Part shown: positions 1-7,253 of the stretch, piece after piece | Numbering within the stretch: position 1 is the stretch's first letter | Layout of the letters: every line of letters starts with the position of its first letter | Assembly (NCBI GenBank): GCA_045046885.1 | Contig: JASFYX010000062.1 | Span: 1 to 25,385, forward strand | DNA from: CG1-02-35-72 sp045046885 | GTDB lineage: Bacteria; Bacteroidota; Bacteroidia; Flavobacteriales; Flavobacteriaceae | Length of the DNA: 25,385 nucleotides | Direction: 5' to 3' | Notes under the pieces: model-generated | Seen by the model: only the letters and a program-made list of their open reading frames with translations | What the model was told of the DNA's origin: nothing | Database searches by the model: none | Made by a program: the position numbers and the translations under genes

Positions 1-106
1 TTTTAGCCTCGATTTAAGAAAACCAGCCGAAGTACATTTAAATCCGAATATCAAATATAAATCCTATCGGAAAAATAATGTAAATTTGACTGAACTAACG
101 ATTTAA
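1..106 (+). CDS. 3' end of an unrecognised gene (partial, runs off left edge)
   Basis: Codons read in the frame starting at base 2 stay open from the window edge to a TAA at 104-106, giving 34 residues that begin FSLDLRKPAEVHLNPNIKYK. The piece is basic and polar and matches no family I recognise. It could be a true C-terminus or a chance open frame, since a 34-codon open frame is not strong evidence in AT-rich DNA. It lies on the same strand as the propeller gene starting at 205, 98 bases downstream. A 7-bp inverted repeat (91-97 with 117-123) spans its stop codon but has a 19-base loop and no T-tract, so I do not call it a terminator. Confidence 0.4.
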   Translation, partial: FSLDLRKPAEVHLNPNIKYKSYRKNNVNLTELTI

Positions 107-204
107 AAACAAAACCTAGTTCAAACTATTTTTTACCTTCTAAACGGAAAAAAGGTCAACCTATATCAGTATAATACACTAAATATTAACAACTTAAATT
201 AATT

Positions 205-1248
205 ATGAAACAAATTTACTTTTTAACAACAATTTTATTTTTATCTTTTATCAATCTAAATGCACAAACAACAGATGTTGTTACTGTTGGATTAAATCAC
301 CCTATTGAATTACTATTAAATGGGAACGACCTATATATAGCTCACGTTAATAAAATTTCTAAAATTGATATTACGGCAACTAACCCTACCGTCACAGATG
401 TAGTTGGTGGTGGATTATTTACACCTATTGGATTACTATTAATTGGCAATGACTTATATATTGCAGAAAGTGGAGGAGGTAAAATCACTAAAATTGATAT
501 TACTATATCCAATCCTACTGTTACAGATGTGATTACGGGATTAAGTAGACCTACTTCATTAGCACTAAATGGCAATGAATTATATATATCTGAAAGCTCA
601 GCAGGTAAAATTTCTAAAATTGATATTACGGCATCCAACCCTATCGCTACAGATGTGATTACGGGGTTAAATGACCCTAGAGGTTTAGCACTAAATGGCA
701 ACGACTTATACATTGCAGAAGTTTTAGGAAATAAAATTTCTAAAATTGATATTACGTTATCCAGTCCTACCGCTACAGATGTAGTTTCAATAAATAATGT
801 TTTTTCTTTACATTTAAACGGTAATAACTTATATGCTTCTAGTGATTCCAGTGTTTATAAAGTAGATATTTCAATGACTACTCCAATAGCAACATCTATT
901 GTGAATAGCCTCTTTGTACCTAGAGGATTAGCACTAAATGGCAATGACTTATATATAGCAGAACTACAAAATGACAAAATTATTAAGTTTAACACAACAA
1001 CTCTGGGGATTGACATTTTTAAAAATGAAAATGATAATACTAATATTTATCCAAATCCATCAAATAATTTTATACAAATATCAGGATTTAATAATGCAAG
1101 AATATATACCGTTTATAACAATTTAGGGTATAAAGTTAAAAGTGGTTCTATAAATAAAAATAAAAAGATTAGTATTCAAAATTTAGCTAATGGCTTATAC
1201 TTCATGAAGTTTGATAATGGATATACTTTAAAATTTATAAAAGAATAA
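205..1248 (+). CDS. Secreted six-repeat beta-propeller protein with T9SS C-terminal sorting tail
   Basis: This 347-residue protein has a signal peptide (about residues 1-20, cleavage likely after LNA before Q21). Six repeats of about 42 residues follow, each with the pattern LALNGNDLYIAE, then KISKIDIT, then ATDVITGL. Six such units fit one six-bladed beta-propeller related to NHL/SMP-30-type folds. The last 75 or so residues resemble the type A T9SS tail: a YPNPSNNFIQI motif, a YNNLGYKV motif, then NLANGLYFMKF and a basic end. The tail is expected to route the protein across the outer membrane and be cleaved on export. The repeats are also visible in DNA at 126-129 bp spacing. The ligand is unknown; no catalytic residues are evident. 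The ATG at 205 immediately precedes the signal peptide. Confidence 0.85.
   Translation: MKQIYFLTTILFLSFINLNAQTTDVVTVGLNHPIELLLNGNDLYIAHVNKISKIDITATNPTVTDVVGGGLFTPIGLLLIGNDLYIAESGGGKITKIDITISNPTVTDVITGLSRPTSLALNGNELYISESSAGKISKIDITASNPIATDVITGLNDPRGLALNGNDLYIAEVLGNKISKIDITLSSPTATDVVSINNVFSLHLNGNNLYASSDSSVYKVDISMTTPIATSIVNSLFVPRGLALNGNDLYIAELQNDKIIKFNTTTLGIDIFKNENDNTNIYPNPSNNFIQISGFNNARIYTVYNNLGYKVKSGSINKNKKISIQNLANGLYFMKFDNGYTLKFIKE
361..975 (+). repeat. Tandem coding repeats of about 126 bp inside the propeller gene
   Basis: The 10-mer aaaattgata starts at 361, 490, 616 and 742, so the spacing is 129, 126 and 126 bases. Two more diverged units follow up to about 975. The period is a whole number of codons (42 or 43), each unit encoding one propeller blade. 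Nucleotide similarity of the central units is high, which suggests recent internal duplication or ongoing homogenisation. Confidence 0.85.
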
Positions 1249-1251
1249 AAA

Positions 1252-1294
1252 CGTTTGCAAAGCAGAAGTACGTTTAGCGCTTTGTTGCTGTAAA
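1252..1294. repeat. Imperfect inverted repeat between propeller gene and remnant ORF
   Basis: Directly after the propeller gene stop codon, gttt...caaagc on the left can pair with gctttg...aaac on the right. The arms are asymmetric, the right one being about 6 bases longer, with roughly 14 unpaired central bases. The next ATG follows immediately at 1296. The gene-repeat-gene arrangement is reminiscent of integron attC sites, but I cannot confirm canonical core boxes. It could equally be a poor terminator hairpin. Confidence 0.3.
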
Positions 1295-1295
1295 C

Positions 1296-1424
1296 ATGAA
1301 AAAAATCCATCTTATAATAATATTTACAATTCTGAATCTAAATTTTGGCTTAGCACAAACTAAATCAGATATTGACTTTTCACAAAGTAAATCCGCTCTG
1401 CGAAGTCTTCAGACTTCGTGGTAG
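1296..1424 (+). pseudogene. Signal-peptide-only remnant ORF (42 codons)
   Basis: An ATG at 1296 opens a short frame whose first 21 residues form a good Sec signal peptide (basic MKKIH start, hydrophobic core, FGLA then Q). About ten residues later the frame enters the palindromic repeat at 1401-1418 and stops at 1422-1424 after RSLQTSW. No mature domain is present. I read this as the 5' stub of a secreted-protein gene whose body was lost, with the palindromic repeat at the break. A genuine tiny secreted peptide is possible but less likely. Confidence 0.45.
1401..1418. repeat. Perfect palindrome, possibly a dispersed REP-like element
   Basis: The 18 bases cgaagtcttcagacttcg form an 8-bp stem with a 2-base loop (or 7-bp with 4). 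It sits within a more GC-rich island, ccgctctgcgaagtc onwards, unlike the surrounding AT-rich gap. There is no T-tract on either side, so a simple terminator is less likely. From general familiarity I suspect this is a dispersed flavobacterial repeat; a genome-wide count would decide. Confidence 0.5.
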
Positions 1425-1488
1425 TATCTCATTATATCATAAGGTTTCTAACTAAACAATAATTATAAACAGAAAAGCAACAAACCTA

Positions 1489-3180
1489 TTACCGCACCAA
1501 CTTTTTATACTTAATACGTTTAGGAATCAAGTCGCCACCCAGACGTTTTATTTTATTCTCTTCGTAATCAGAAAAGGAACCTTCAAAAAAGTATACTTGG
1601 CTATCGCCTTCAAAGGCTAAAATATGCGTACAAATACGGTCTAAAAACCAACGGTCATGCGAAATGACTACAGCACAGCCTGCAAAATTATCAAGACCTT
1701 CCTCTAAGGCTCTTAAAGTATTAATATCTAAATCATTAGTAGGCTCATCTAAAAGTAATACATTACCTTCTTCTTTAAGTGTCATGGCCAGATGCAAACG
1801 GTTGCGTTCACCGCCCGAAAGCTTCGAAACCTTTTTGTTTTGTTCACTCCCCGAAAAGTTAAATCGGCTTAAATAAGCACGCGAATTAACCTGCTTACCG
1901 CCCATCATTATCAAATCTTGTTCATCAGCAAAATTTTGCCAAATGGTTTTCTCTGGGTCAATATTACTGTGCGCTTGGTCAACATAGGCAATCTTGGCGG
2001 TTTCGCCGACTTTAAAACTACCTTTATCGGCTTCAAGCTCTTTCATTATCAGTTTAAACAAGGTGGTTTTTCCGGCGCCATTAGGACCGATAATACCCAC
2101 AATACCATTTTGCGGTAACATAAAATTCAAATCTTCGTACAACAATTTATCGCCAAAAGCTTTCGAAACATTTACAGCCTCAATAACATTAGTCCCTAAA
2201 CGTGGGCCGTTGGGAATATATATTTCAAGTTTTTCTTCAAGTTGTTTTTGGTCTTGATTGAGCAACTTATCGTAATTAGACAAACGTGCTTTTTGTTTGG
2301 CGTGACGTCCTTTAGCGGCCATTCGCACCCATTCTAGCTCACGCTCCAATGTTTTTTGACGTTTAGAAGCTGTTTTTTGTTCTTGCGCTAAACGCTTAGT
2401 CTTTTGCTCTAACCAAGAGGAATAATTTCCTTTCCAGGGAATACCTTCGCCTCTATCGAGTTCTAAAATCCAGCCCGCTACATTATCTAAGAAATAACGA
2501 TCGTGCGTAACTGCTATCACTGTGCCTTTATACTGTTTTAAATGATGTTCTAACCAATGAACCGACTCAGCATCTAAATGATTGGTAGGCTCATCTAATA
2601 AAAGGACGTCGGGTTCTTGCAAGAGCAATCTGCACAAAGCCACACGACGGCGTTCACCTCCTGATAAATTCTCAATGGGTGTATCGCCACTAGGCGTACG
2701 CAAAGCGTCCATAGCAATTTCTAATTTGGTATCGAGTTCCCACGCATTAACAGCATCAATTTGATCTTGCAAAGCTGCCTGACGTACCATGAGTTTGTCC
2801 ATTTTATCGGCATCAGAATAATACTCTTCTAAGCCAAATAAGTCGTTTATTTTATTGTACTCGTCTAAAATAGCGACTGTTTCTGCAGCGCCTTCTTTTA
2901 CAATATCTAAAACTGTTTTGGTATTGTCTAATTGCGGATCTTGTTCTAAATAGCCCACCGAATAGTCTTGCGAAAAGACCACATCGCCTTGGTAATTGTT
3001 ATCAATTCCAGCTATAATTTTTAGTAAAGTCGATTTACCTGAGCCGTTTAAACCCAGAATGCCGATTTTAGCTCCGTAAAAAAAACTGAGATACATATTT
3101 TTAATAACAGGTTTGTTAGCACCTTGAAAAGTTTTGCTAACACCAGACATTGAGAAAATTATTTTTTTATCGTCAGCCAT
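1489..3180 (-). CDS. ettA: Energy-dependent translational throttle protein EttA (ABC-F ATPase)
   Basis: The 563-residue product is close to E. coli EttA in length. It carries two ABC ATPase domains: Walker A GLNGSGKST at 43-51 and GPNGAGKTT at 365-373, signature LSGGERRR near 172-179 and LSGGERNR near 454-461, and Walker B LLLDEPTNHLD and LLLDEPTNDLD. The Arm insertion lies around 95-140 in the first domain. The basic linker, about 240-320, is the P-site tRNA interaction motif of ABC-F proteins. The C-terminus IPKRIKYKKL is EttA-like rather than Uup-like or antibiotic-resistance ABC-F. EttA binds the ribosomal E site and gates the first elongation steps according to ATP/ADP. It has no transmembrane segment. 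It may be transcribed with the small membrane gene 112 bases upstream. Confidence 0.95.
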   Translation of the reverse strand: MADDKKIIFSMSGVSKTFQGANKPVIKNMYLSFFYGAKIGILGLNGSGKSTLLKIIAGIDNNYQGDVVFSQDYSVGYLEQDPQLDNTKTVLDIVKEGAAETVAILDEYNKINDLFGLEEYYSDADKMDKLMVRQAALQDQIDAVNAWELDTKLEIAMDALRTPSGDTPIENLSGGERRRVALCRLLLQEPDVLLLDEPTNHLDAESVHWLEHHLKQYKGTVIAVTHDRYFLDNVAGWILELDRGEGIPWKGNYSSWLEQKTKRLAQEQKTASKRQKTLERELEWVRMAAKGRHAKQKARLSNYDKLLNQDQKQLEEKLEIYIPNGPRLGTNVIEAVNVSKAFGDKLLYEDLNFMLPQNGIVGIIGPNGAGKTTLFKLIMKELEADKGSFKVGETAKIAYVDQAHSNIDPEKTIWQNFADEQDLIMMGGKQVNSRAYLSRFNFSGSEQNKKVSKLSGGERNRLHLAMTLKEEGNVLLLDEPTNDLDINTLRALEEGLDNFAGCAVVISHDRWFLDRICTHILAFEGDSQVYFFEGSFSDYEENKIKRLGGDLIPKRIKYKKLVR

Positions 3181-3213
3181 CTAAATAGTTATGAATTTTG
3201 AGTTAATTGTTTG

Positions 3214-3235
3214 ACCCTTCGACTACGCTCAGGGT
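3214..3235. repeat. Stem-loop repeat of the CCCTTCGACTACGCTCAGGG type
   Basis: The arms accct (3214-3218) and agggt (3231-3235) flank tcgactacgctc. The GC-rich block stands out in an AT-rich gap between ettA and the small membrane gene. Sequences of this kind are, to my knowledge, common dispersed intergenic elements in Bacteroidota genomes. It lies in the probable ettA leader and could form a hairpin in the mRNA. Confidence 0.55.
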
Positions 3236-3256
3236 GACTTAATATTTTATTTCAGC

Positions 3257-3282
3257 TTTTGGAATTTGAGTTTTGGAATTTG
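3257..3282. repeat. Two direct copies of ttttggaatttg
   Basis: The 12-mer ttttggaatttg occurs at 3257-3268 and again at 3271-3282, separated by two bases, just downstream (minus strand) of the small membrane gene. No function is evident. It may be slippage-derived or part of the neighbouring stem-loop repeat unit. Confidence 0.6.
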
Positions 3283-3292
3283 TTATTTCAAA

Positions 3293-3478
3293 TCAAACGC
3301 GTCCTTTTAAGGCATTAAAAACCCAAGCAATGGCAAAAAAGCCTACACCAACTGCTCCAAAACCCCATCCAGCGACGTCATTATATCTAAAAGCACCCAA
3401 TCCCATTAAACCCAAACCTACAATTATCATTATTAAAGTAGCATAACCTAAAACTGTATTTTTATTCATCATTATCAT
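3293..3478 (-). CDS. Small two-helix membrane protein, CAL67264-like family
   Basis: The 61-residue product is almost all hydrophobic. Two membrane segments (about residues 8-28 and 36-55) are joined by a short polar loop FRYNDVAGWG, and the protein ends NALKGRV. I recognise the MNKNTVL start, the GAFRYNDVAGWGFGAVG core and the AWVFNALKGRV end as a small conserved Flavobacteriaceae family labelled CAL67264. Its function is unknown. Three in-frame ATGs lie at codons 1, 3 and 4; the family start MNKNTVL suggests translation may begin at the last, near 3469. It lies upstream of ettA on the same strand and divergent to the acyl-CoA carboxylase gene, an order I believe recurs in the family. Confidence 0.75.
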   Translation of the reverse strand: MIMMNKNTVLGYATLIMIIVGLGLMGLGAFRYNDVAGWGFGAVGVGFFAIAWVFNALKGRV

Positions 3479-3540
3479 TTTATTTTTAAGAAGTTGTAAA
3501 TATCGTAATTATTCATTTAATAGCATCAACGAAATTTTAA

Positions 3541-3548
3541 CAAAAATA
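3541..3548 (-). promoter_or_regulatory. Possible -7 box TATTTTTG for the small membrane protein and ettA
   Basis: On the minus strand this 8-mer fits the Bacteroidota -7 consensus TAnnTTTG. It would place the start site about 57 bases upstream of the small membrane gene. No TTTG -33 box is visible at the expected distance, and such 8-mers arise by chance in AT-rich DNA. Confidence 0.3.
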
Positions 3549-3608
3549 TTCTCGGTAATTTTATCTTTCGTTTTTGTATTTTAGCACAACCAAAAAATAG
3601 CATTTAAA

Positions 3609-5237
3609 ATGGACGTTACCTTTAATAAAAATGAAGATTCTAACAAACTTTTATTGTCCGAATTAAAAAAACGCCTTTTAAGTACCTATAAAGGAGGTGG
3701 TGAAAAGCGTATAGAAAAACAACATCAGTTAGGTAAATTAACAGCTAGAGAACGTGTTGCGTATCTTTTAGATACCGATTCAAAATCAATTGAAATTGGG
3801 ACTTTTGCAGGAAATGATATGTACACCGATAAAGGCGGATGTCCTTCTGGAGGTGTTATAGTTGTTATGGGCTATATTAAAGGCAACCAATGTGTTGTGG
3901 TAGCCAACGACGCTACCGTAAAAGCAGGCGCTTGGTTTCCTATTACTGGCAAAAAAAATCTCCGTGCCCAAGAAATAGCCATAGAAAACAGGTTGCCTAT
4001 TATTTATTTGGTTGATTCTGCCGGCGTATTTTTACCGATGCAGGATGAAATTTTTCCTGATAAAGAAAATTTCGGACGTATTTTTAGAAACAATGCCGTT
4101 ATGAGTAGTATGGGTATCACGCAAATTTCTGCCGTTATGGGTAGTTGTGTGGCCGGAGGTGCCTATTTACCTATTATGAGTGACGAATCTCTGATAGTAG
4201 AAAAAACAGGCAGTATATTTCTAGCAGGGAGCTATTTGGTCAAAGCGGCTATTGGTGAAGATATTGATAACGAAACCTTAGGAGGCGCCACATCTCAAAC
4301 CGAAATTAGTGGCGTAATAGATTACAAAGCAAAGGACGATAAAGATGCCCTAGATAAAATAAAGAATATTGTTGCCAAGATGGGCAATTATAAAAAAGCA
4401 GGATTTAACCGTATTGAGGCCAATACGCCTAAACAAAAAGTAAATGAAATCTTGGGTATTTTACCCGGCTTGAGAAATCAACCTTACGATATGTTAAAAA
4501 TAATCAAACGTTTGGTTGATAATTCTGAAATAGAAGAATATAAAAAAGACTATGGCAAAACACTTATTTGCGGCTACGCCCGTATTGATGGCTGGGCTGT
4601 TGGCATAGTGGCCAATCAGCGTAAAATTGTTAAAAATGCCAAAGGCGAAATGCAATTTGGAGGTGTTATTTATTCAGATAGCGCAGATAAAGCTGCCCGA
4701 TTTATAGCTAACTGTAATCAGAAACGCATACCACTTGTTTTTTTACAAGATGTCACCGGATTTATGGTGGGCAGTAAAAGTGAACACGGCGGTATTATAA
4801 AAGACGGTGCTAAAATGGTAAATGCCGTGAGTAATTCAATCGTGCCTAAATTTACGGTTATAATCGGTAATTCGTATGGAGCCGGTAATTACGCTATGTG
4901 CGGCAAAGCCTACGATCCAAGATTTATTGTGGCTTGGCCAAGTGCCGAATTGGCCGTAATGGGCGGACAACAAGCTGCTAAAGTACTGTTACAGATAGAA
5001 GTTGCTTCATTAAAAAAGCAAGGTAAAAAAATTACAAAGACTCAAGAAGAAAAATTGCTTCACACTATTGAGAGCCGATATAAAAAACAATCATCCCCTT
5101 ATTATGCTGCTGCCCGTCTTTGGACAGATGCCGTCATCAATCCGCTCGACACTAGAAAATGGATTAGTATGGGTATAGAAGCCGCCAATCATGCGCCTAT
5201 AGAAAAGTCCTTTAATTTAGGTGTTTTTCAGGTTTAA
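3609..5237 (+). CDS. Acyl-CoA carboxylase beta subunit (biotin-dependent carboxyltransferase)
   Basis: The 542-residue protein has the two crotonase-like carboxyltransferase halves of this family. The N-half contains the GSCVAGGAYLPIMSDES stretch and FLAGSYLVKAAIGE; the C-half contains TGFMVG, HGGIIKDGAKMV, NSYGAGNYAMCGKAY and VMGGQQAAKVL. The pattern FRNNAVMSSMGI and the C-terminal NPYYAAARLW-like stretch (here SPYYAAARLWTDAVI) are closest to methylcrotonyl-CoA carboxylase beta. Known members transfer carboxyl from carboxybiotin to an acyl-CoA. The biotin carboxylase/carrier subunit is not in the window, so the substrate (methylcrotonyl-, propionyl- or other acyl-CoA) is undecided. The protein is cytoplasmic. 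The start ATG follows an A-rich stretch; tsaE begins 18 bases downstream. Confidence 0.9.
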   Translation: MDVTFNKNEDSNKLLLSELKKRLLSTYKGGGEKRIEKQHQLGKLTARERVAYLLDTDSKSIEIGTFAGNDMYTDKGGCPSGGVIVVMGYIKGNQCVVVANDATVKAGAWFPITGKKNLRAQEIAIENRLPIIYLVDSAGVFLPMQDEIFPDKENFGRIFRNNAVMSSMGITQISAVMGSCVAGGAYLPIMSDESLIVEKTGSIFLAGSYLVKAAIGEDIDNETLGGATSQTEISGVIDYKAKDDKDALDKIKNIVAKMGNYKKAGFNRIEANTPKQKVNEILGILPGLRNQPYDMLKIIKRLVDNSEIEEYKKDYGKTLICGYARIDGWAVGIVANQRKIVKNAKGEMQFGGVIYSDSADKAARFIANCNQKRIPLVFLQDVTGFMVGSKSEHGGIIKDGAKMVNAVSNSIVPKFTVIIGNSYGAGNYAMCGKAYDPRFIVAWPSAELAVMGGQQAAKVLLQIEVASLKKQGKKITKTQEEKLLHTIESRYKKQSSPYYAAARLWTDAVINPLDTRKWISMGIEAANHAPIEKSFNLGVFQV

Positions 5238-5255
5238 AAATCAACTAGAAAAGTC

Positions 5256-5666
5256 ATGACATTTACCTACGCGGAAAAAGATTTAGCACAGATAGTTAAG
5301 GCACTTTTAAAAAACATCAAACCTAAAGTATGGTTGTTTTATGGTACTATGGGTTGTGGAAAAACGACTTTAATAAAGGTTTTAGCCAAAGCCTTAGGTG
5401 TTACGGATAGGGTGAGTTCTCCTACTTTTTCTTTGGTAAACGAATACCAATCCGATAAGGGAAATACATTATATCATTTTGATTTTTATCGTATTAAAAA
5501 AGAAGAAGAGGCTTTAGACATCGGCATTGACGAGTATTTTTATTCTGATAATTACTGTTTTGTAGAATGGCCAAAGAAAATAGAAAATTTAGTACCTTTA
5601 AACGCTGTTGCAATTCACATTAAAGTGAATAATGACAATACACGAACCTTAACCTTTAAAATCTAA
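5256..5666 (+). CDS. tsaE: tRNA threonylcarbamoyladenosine biosynthesis ATPase TsaE
   Basis: The 136-residue product shows the TsaE pattern: Walker A GTMGCGKTT (residues 30-38), the switch-like SSPTFSLVNEY (54-63), HFDFYR near 74-79, and VEWPKKI with Glu104-Trp105. TsaE works with TsaB and TsaD to transfer the threonylcarbamoyl group to A37 of ANN-decoding tRNAs; ATP hydrolysis by TsaE resets the complex. Length is normal for the family. It lies between the carboxylase gene (18-base gap) and the alanine dehydrogenase-like gene (5-base gap), so cotranscription is likely, with no obvious functional link. Cytoplasmic. Confidence 0.93.
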   Translation: MTFTYAEKDLAQIVKALLKNIKPKVWLFYGTMGCGKTTLIKVLAKALGVTDRVSSPTFSLVNEYQSDKGNTLYHFDFYRIKKEEEALDIGIDEYFYSDNYCFVEWPKKIENLVPLNAVAIHIKVNNDNTRTLTFKI

Positions 5667-5671
5667 GCATT

Positions 5672-6871
5672 ATGGGGCAGCCGTTTTCACCTTTTAGTAA
5701 AGAAGAACTTCTTCCTAAACCAGAAATGTTAGAAGTTTTTAAGCACAAAGGAAACTTAACAATTGGTATCCCTAAAGAAACACTTTTAGAAGAAAAGCGC
5801 ATCTGTTTAACACCTGATGCCGTTTCGGCTTTGGTAAATAATGGTCATAAAATATTGTTGGAAACAGGAGCTGGTCTAGGTGCAAATTTTACTGATGTCG
5901 CTTTTTCTGATGCTGGAGCGGATATTTCTTACGATACTAAGACCGTTTTTGCTTGTAACATAGTCTTAAAAGTTGAGCCACCAACCCTAGACGAAATTAA
6001 GATGATGAATCCACAAAGCGTCTTATTTTCGGCTATGCAACTCAAAACCCAAAAGAAAGAATATTTTGAAGCTTTGGCCAACAAGCGTATTACGGCCATA
6101 GCATTTGATTATATTAAGGACGAACACGGTGTGTACCCAATTGTAAAGAGTTTGAGTGAAATAGCCGGAACAGCTTCGGTTTTAATAGCCGCCGAATTAC
6201 TCAATACCTCCAACAATGGTAATGGCATTTTATTGGGCAATATTGCTGGTGTAAATCCCAGTAAAATTATCATTTTAGGAGCCGGAAATGTAGGAGAATC
6301 GGCGGCTCGTGTAGCTTTAGCTTTAGGTTTAAAAGTCACCGTTTTTGACAATTCGATTACAAAATTGCGCAAGCTACAATACAACTTAGGTACTATGGTG
6401 GCCACATCTACTATTCAGCCAAAGACACTGCAAAAACAATTGATGCGTTGCGATGCGGTTATTGGTGCAATTCGTGGAAAAGCCCGCACCCCAATTATTG
6501 TATCAGAATTAATGGTCAAGCAAATGAAAGAAGGTGCTGTAATTGTTGATGTAAGTATAGACAGAGGGGGTTGTTTTGAAACTTCAGAGTTTACAAAACA
6601 CAGCAATCCGACCTATAAAAAACACGGTGTTATACACTATTGTGTACCTAATATTCCGTCGCGCTATTCGCGTACGTCTTCTATTACAATCAGTAATTTC
6701 TTTACCCCTTACTTATTAAATATAGGTGAATTAGGCGGTATTGAAAATGCGGCACGCTTTGACAAAGGCTTGCAAAACGGTATGTATTTTTACCACGGTA
6801 TTCTGACCAATAAAACGGTAGCCGATTGGTTTAACATTCCTTTTAGTGATATAAATCTCTTGATATTTTAA
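5672..6871 (+). CDS. ald: Alanine dehydrogenase-like NAD(P)-binding protein, Bacteroidota variant
   Basis: The 399-residue product belongs to the alanine dehydrogenase / PNT alpha family. The substrate-side N-terminus has GIPKETLLEEKRICLTPDAV, keeping the Arg (R43) that contacts pyruvate in known enzymes, and LKV at 99-101. The NAD-binding fold has GAGNVG at 203-208. The catalytic-type Asp is in VDVSIDRGG (D297), and PNIPSRYSRT follows. By mental alignment the position of the active-site His (LHLA in typical enzymes) reads MQLK here, so Gln123 may replace it. It also has about 28 extra N-terminal residues. Known enzymes interconvert alanine and pyruvate plus ammonia with NADH; the altered residue makes activity less certain. 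DUF4258 follows one base later. Confidence 0.8.
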   Translation: MGQPFSPFSKEELLPKPEMLEVFKHKGNLTIGIPKETLLEEKRICLTPDAVSALVNNGHKILLETGAGLGANFTDVAFSDAGADISYDTKTVFACNIVLKVEPPTLDEIKMMNPQSVLFSAMQLKTQKKEYFEALANKRITAIAFDYIKDEHGVYPIVKSLSEIAGTASVLIAAELLNTSNNGNGILLGNIAGVNPSKIIILGAGNVGESAARVALALGLKVTVFDNSITKLRKLQYNLGTMVATSTIQPKTLQKQLMRCDAVIGAIRGKARTPIIVSELMVKQMKEGAVIVDVSIDRGGCFETSEFTKHSNPTYKKHGVIHYCVPNIPSRYSRTSSITISNFFTPYLLNIGELGGIENAARFDKGLQNGMYFYHGILTNKTVADWFNIPFSDINLLIF

Positions 6872-6872
6872 T

Positions 6873-7253
6873 ATGAATTTAACTAAAAGATTTGGCCTTT
6901 ACGGGATAGGTTTTTTTATGGGTATTGCCTTACTTGTATTTTTTTTTAACGGTAAAAATGCCGGATGTGAATATTTTCCAAATGCACGGATTTTAAAACT
7001 CATACGCAATAAACCACTCCATTTTTCTAAGGATTCACAAAATGCTATGAAAACTCTGAATATAGATACTTTATCAATAAATAAAATATTACTAGACGGT
7101 GAAATTGACTTTTCTAAAAGCAAAACACACCTAAAACCTTGTCGTTTTTATTGGATAGAAGGTGTGGCCAATAATAAGGAAGTCGTGTTGTATCTTAAGA
7201 ATTGTAAAGATATTGCTACAGTTGAAAGTTTGACTTTAAATTCAGGAAACTAG
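6873..7253 (+). CDS. DUF4258 domain protein with N-terminal membrane anchor
   Basis: The 126-residue product begins with a short basic stretch and one hydrophobic helix (about residues 7-26), which is either an uncleaved anchor or a signal. The remainder, with HFSKDSQNAM, ILLDGEIDFSKS, PCRFYWIEG and EVVLYLKNC, fits the DUF4258 family as I remember it from flavobacteria. It contains three cysteines after the anchor (in GCEY, PCRF and KNCK). Function is unknown. The ATG lies one base after the ald stop codon, indicating translational coupling. Its stop codon overlaps the stop of the convergent response-regulator gene through a shared CTAG. Confidence 0.75.
   Translation: MNLTKRFGLYGIGFFMGIALLVFFFNGKNAGCEYFPNARILKLIRNKPLHFSKDSQNAMKTLNIDTLSINKILLDGEIDFSKSKTHLKPCRFYWIEGVANNKEVVLYLKNCKDIATVESLTLNSGN

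Noticed and set aside
81..88. TAAATTTG as promoter of the propeller gene
   Set aside because: It matches TAnnTTTG but lies inside an open reading frame, 117 bases from the start and without a -33 box, so chance is more likely.
342..713. Open frame on the minus strand inside the propeller gene
   Set aside because: It is an antisense shadow of the repeats; its product only mirrors the blade periodicity and has no signal or domain.
361..975. Regularly spaced repeats that could suggest a CRISPR array
   Set aside because: The repeats are about 126 bp apart, in frame and encode propeller blades; there are no short constant repeats with unique spacers and no cas genes.
1664..2764. Several plus-strand open frames within ettA
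   Set aside because: They lie antisense to a fully convincing ABC-F gene and encode no recognisable domain.
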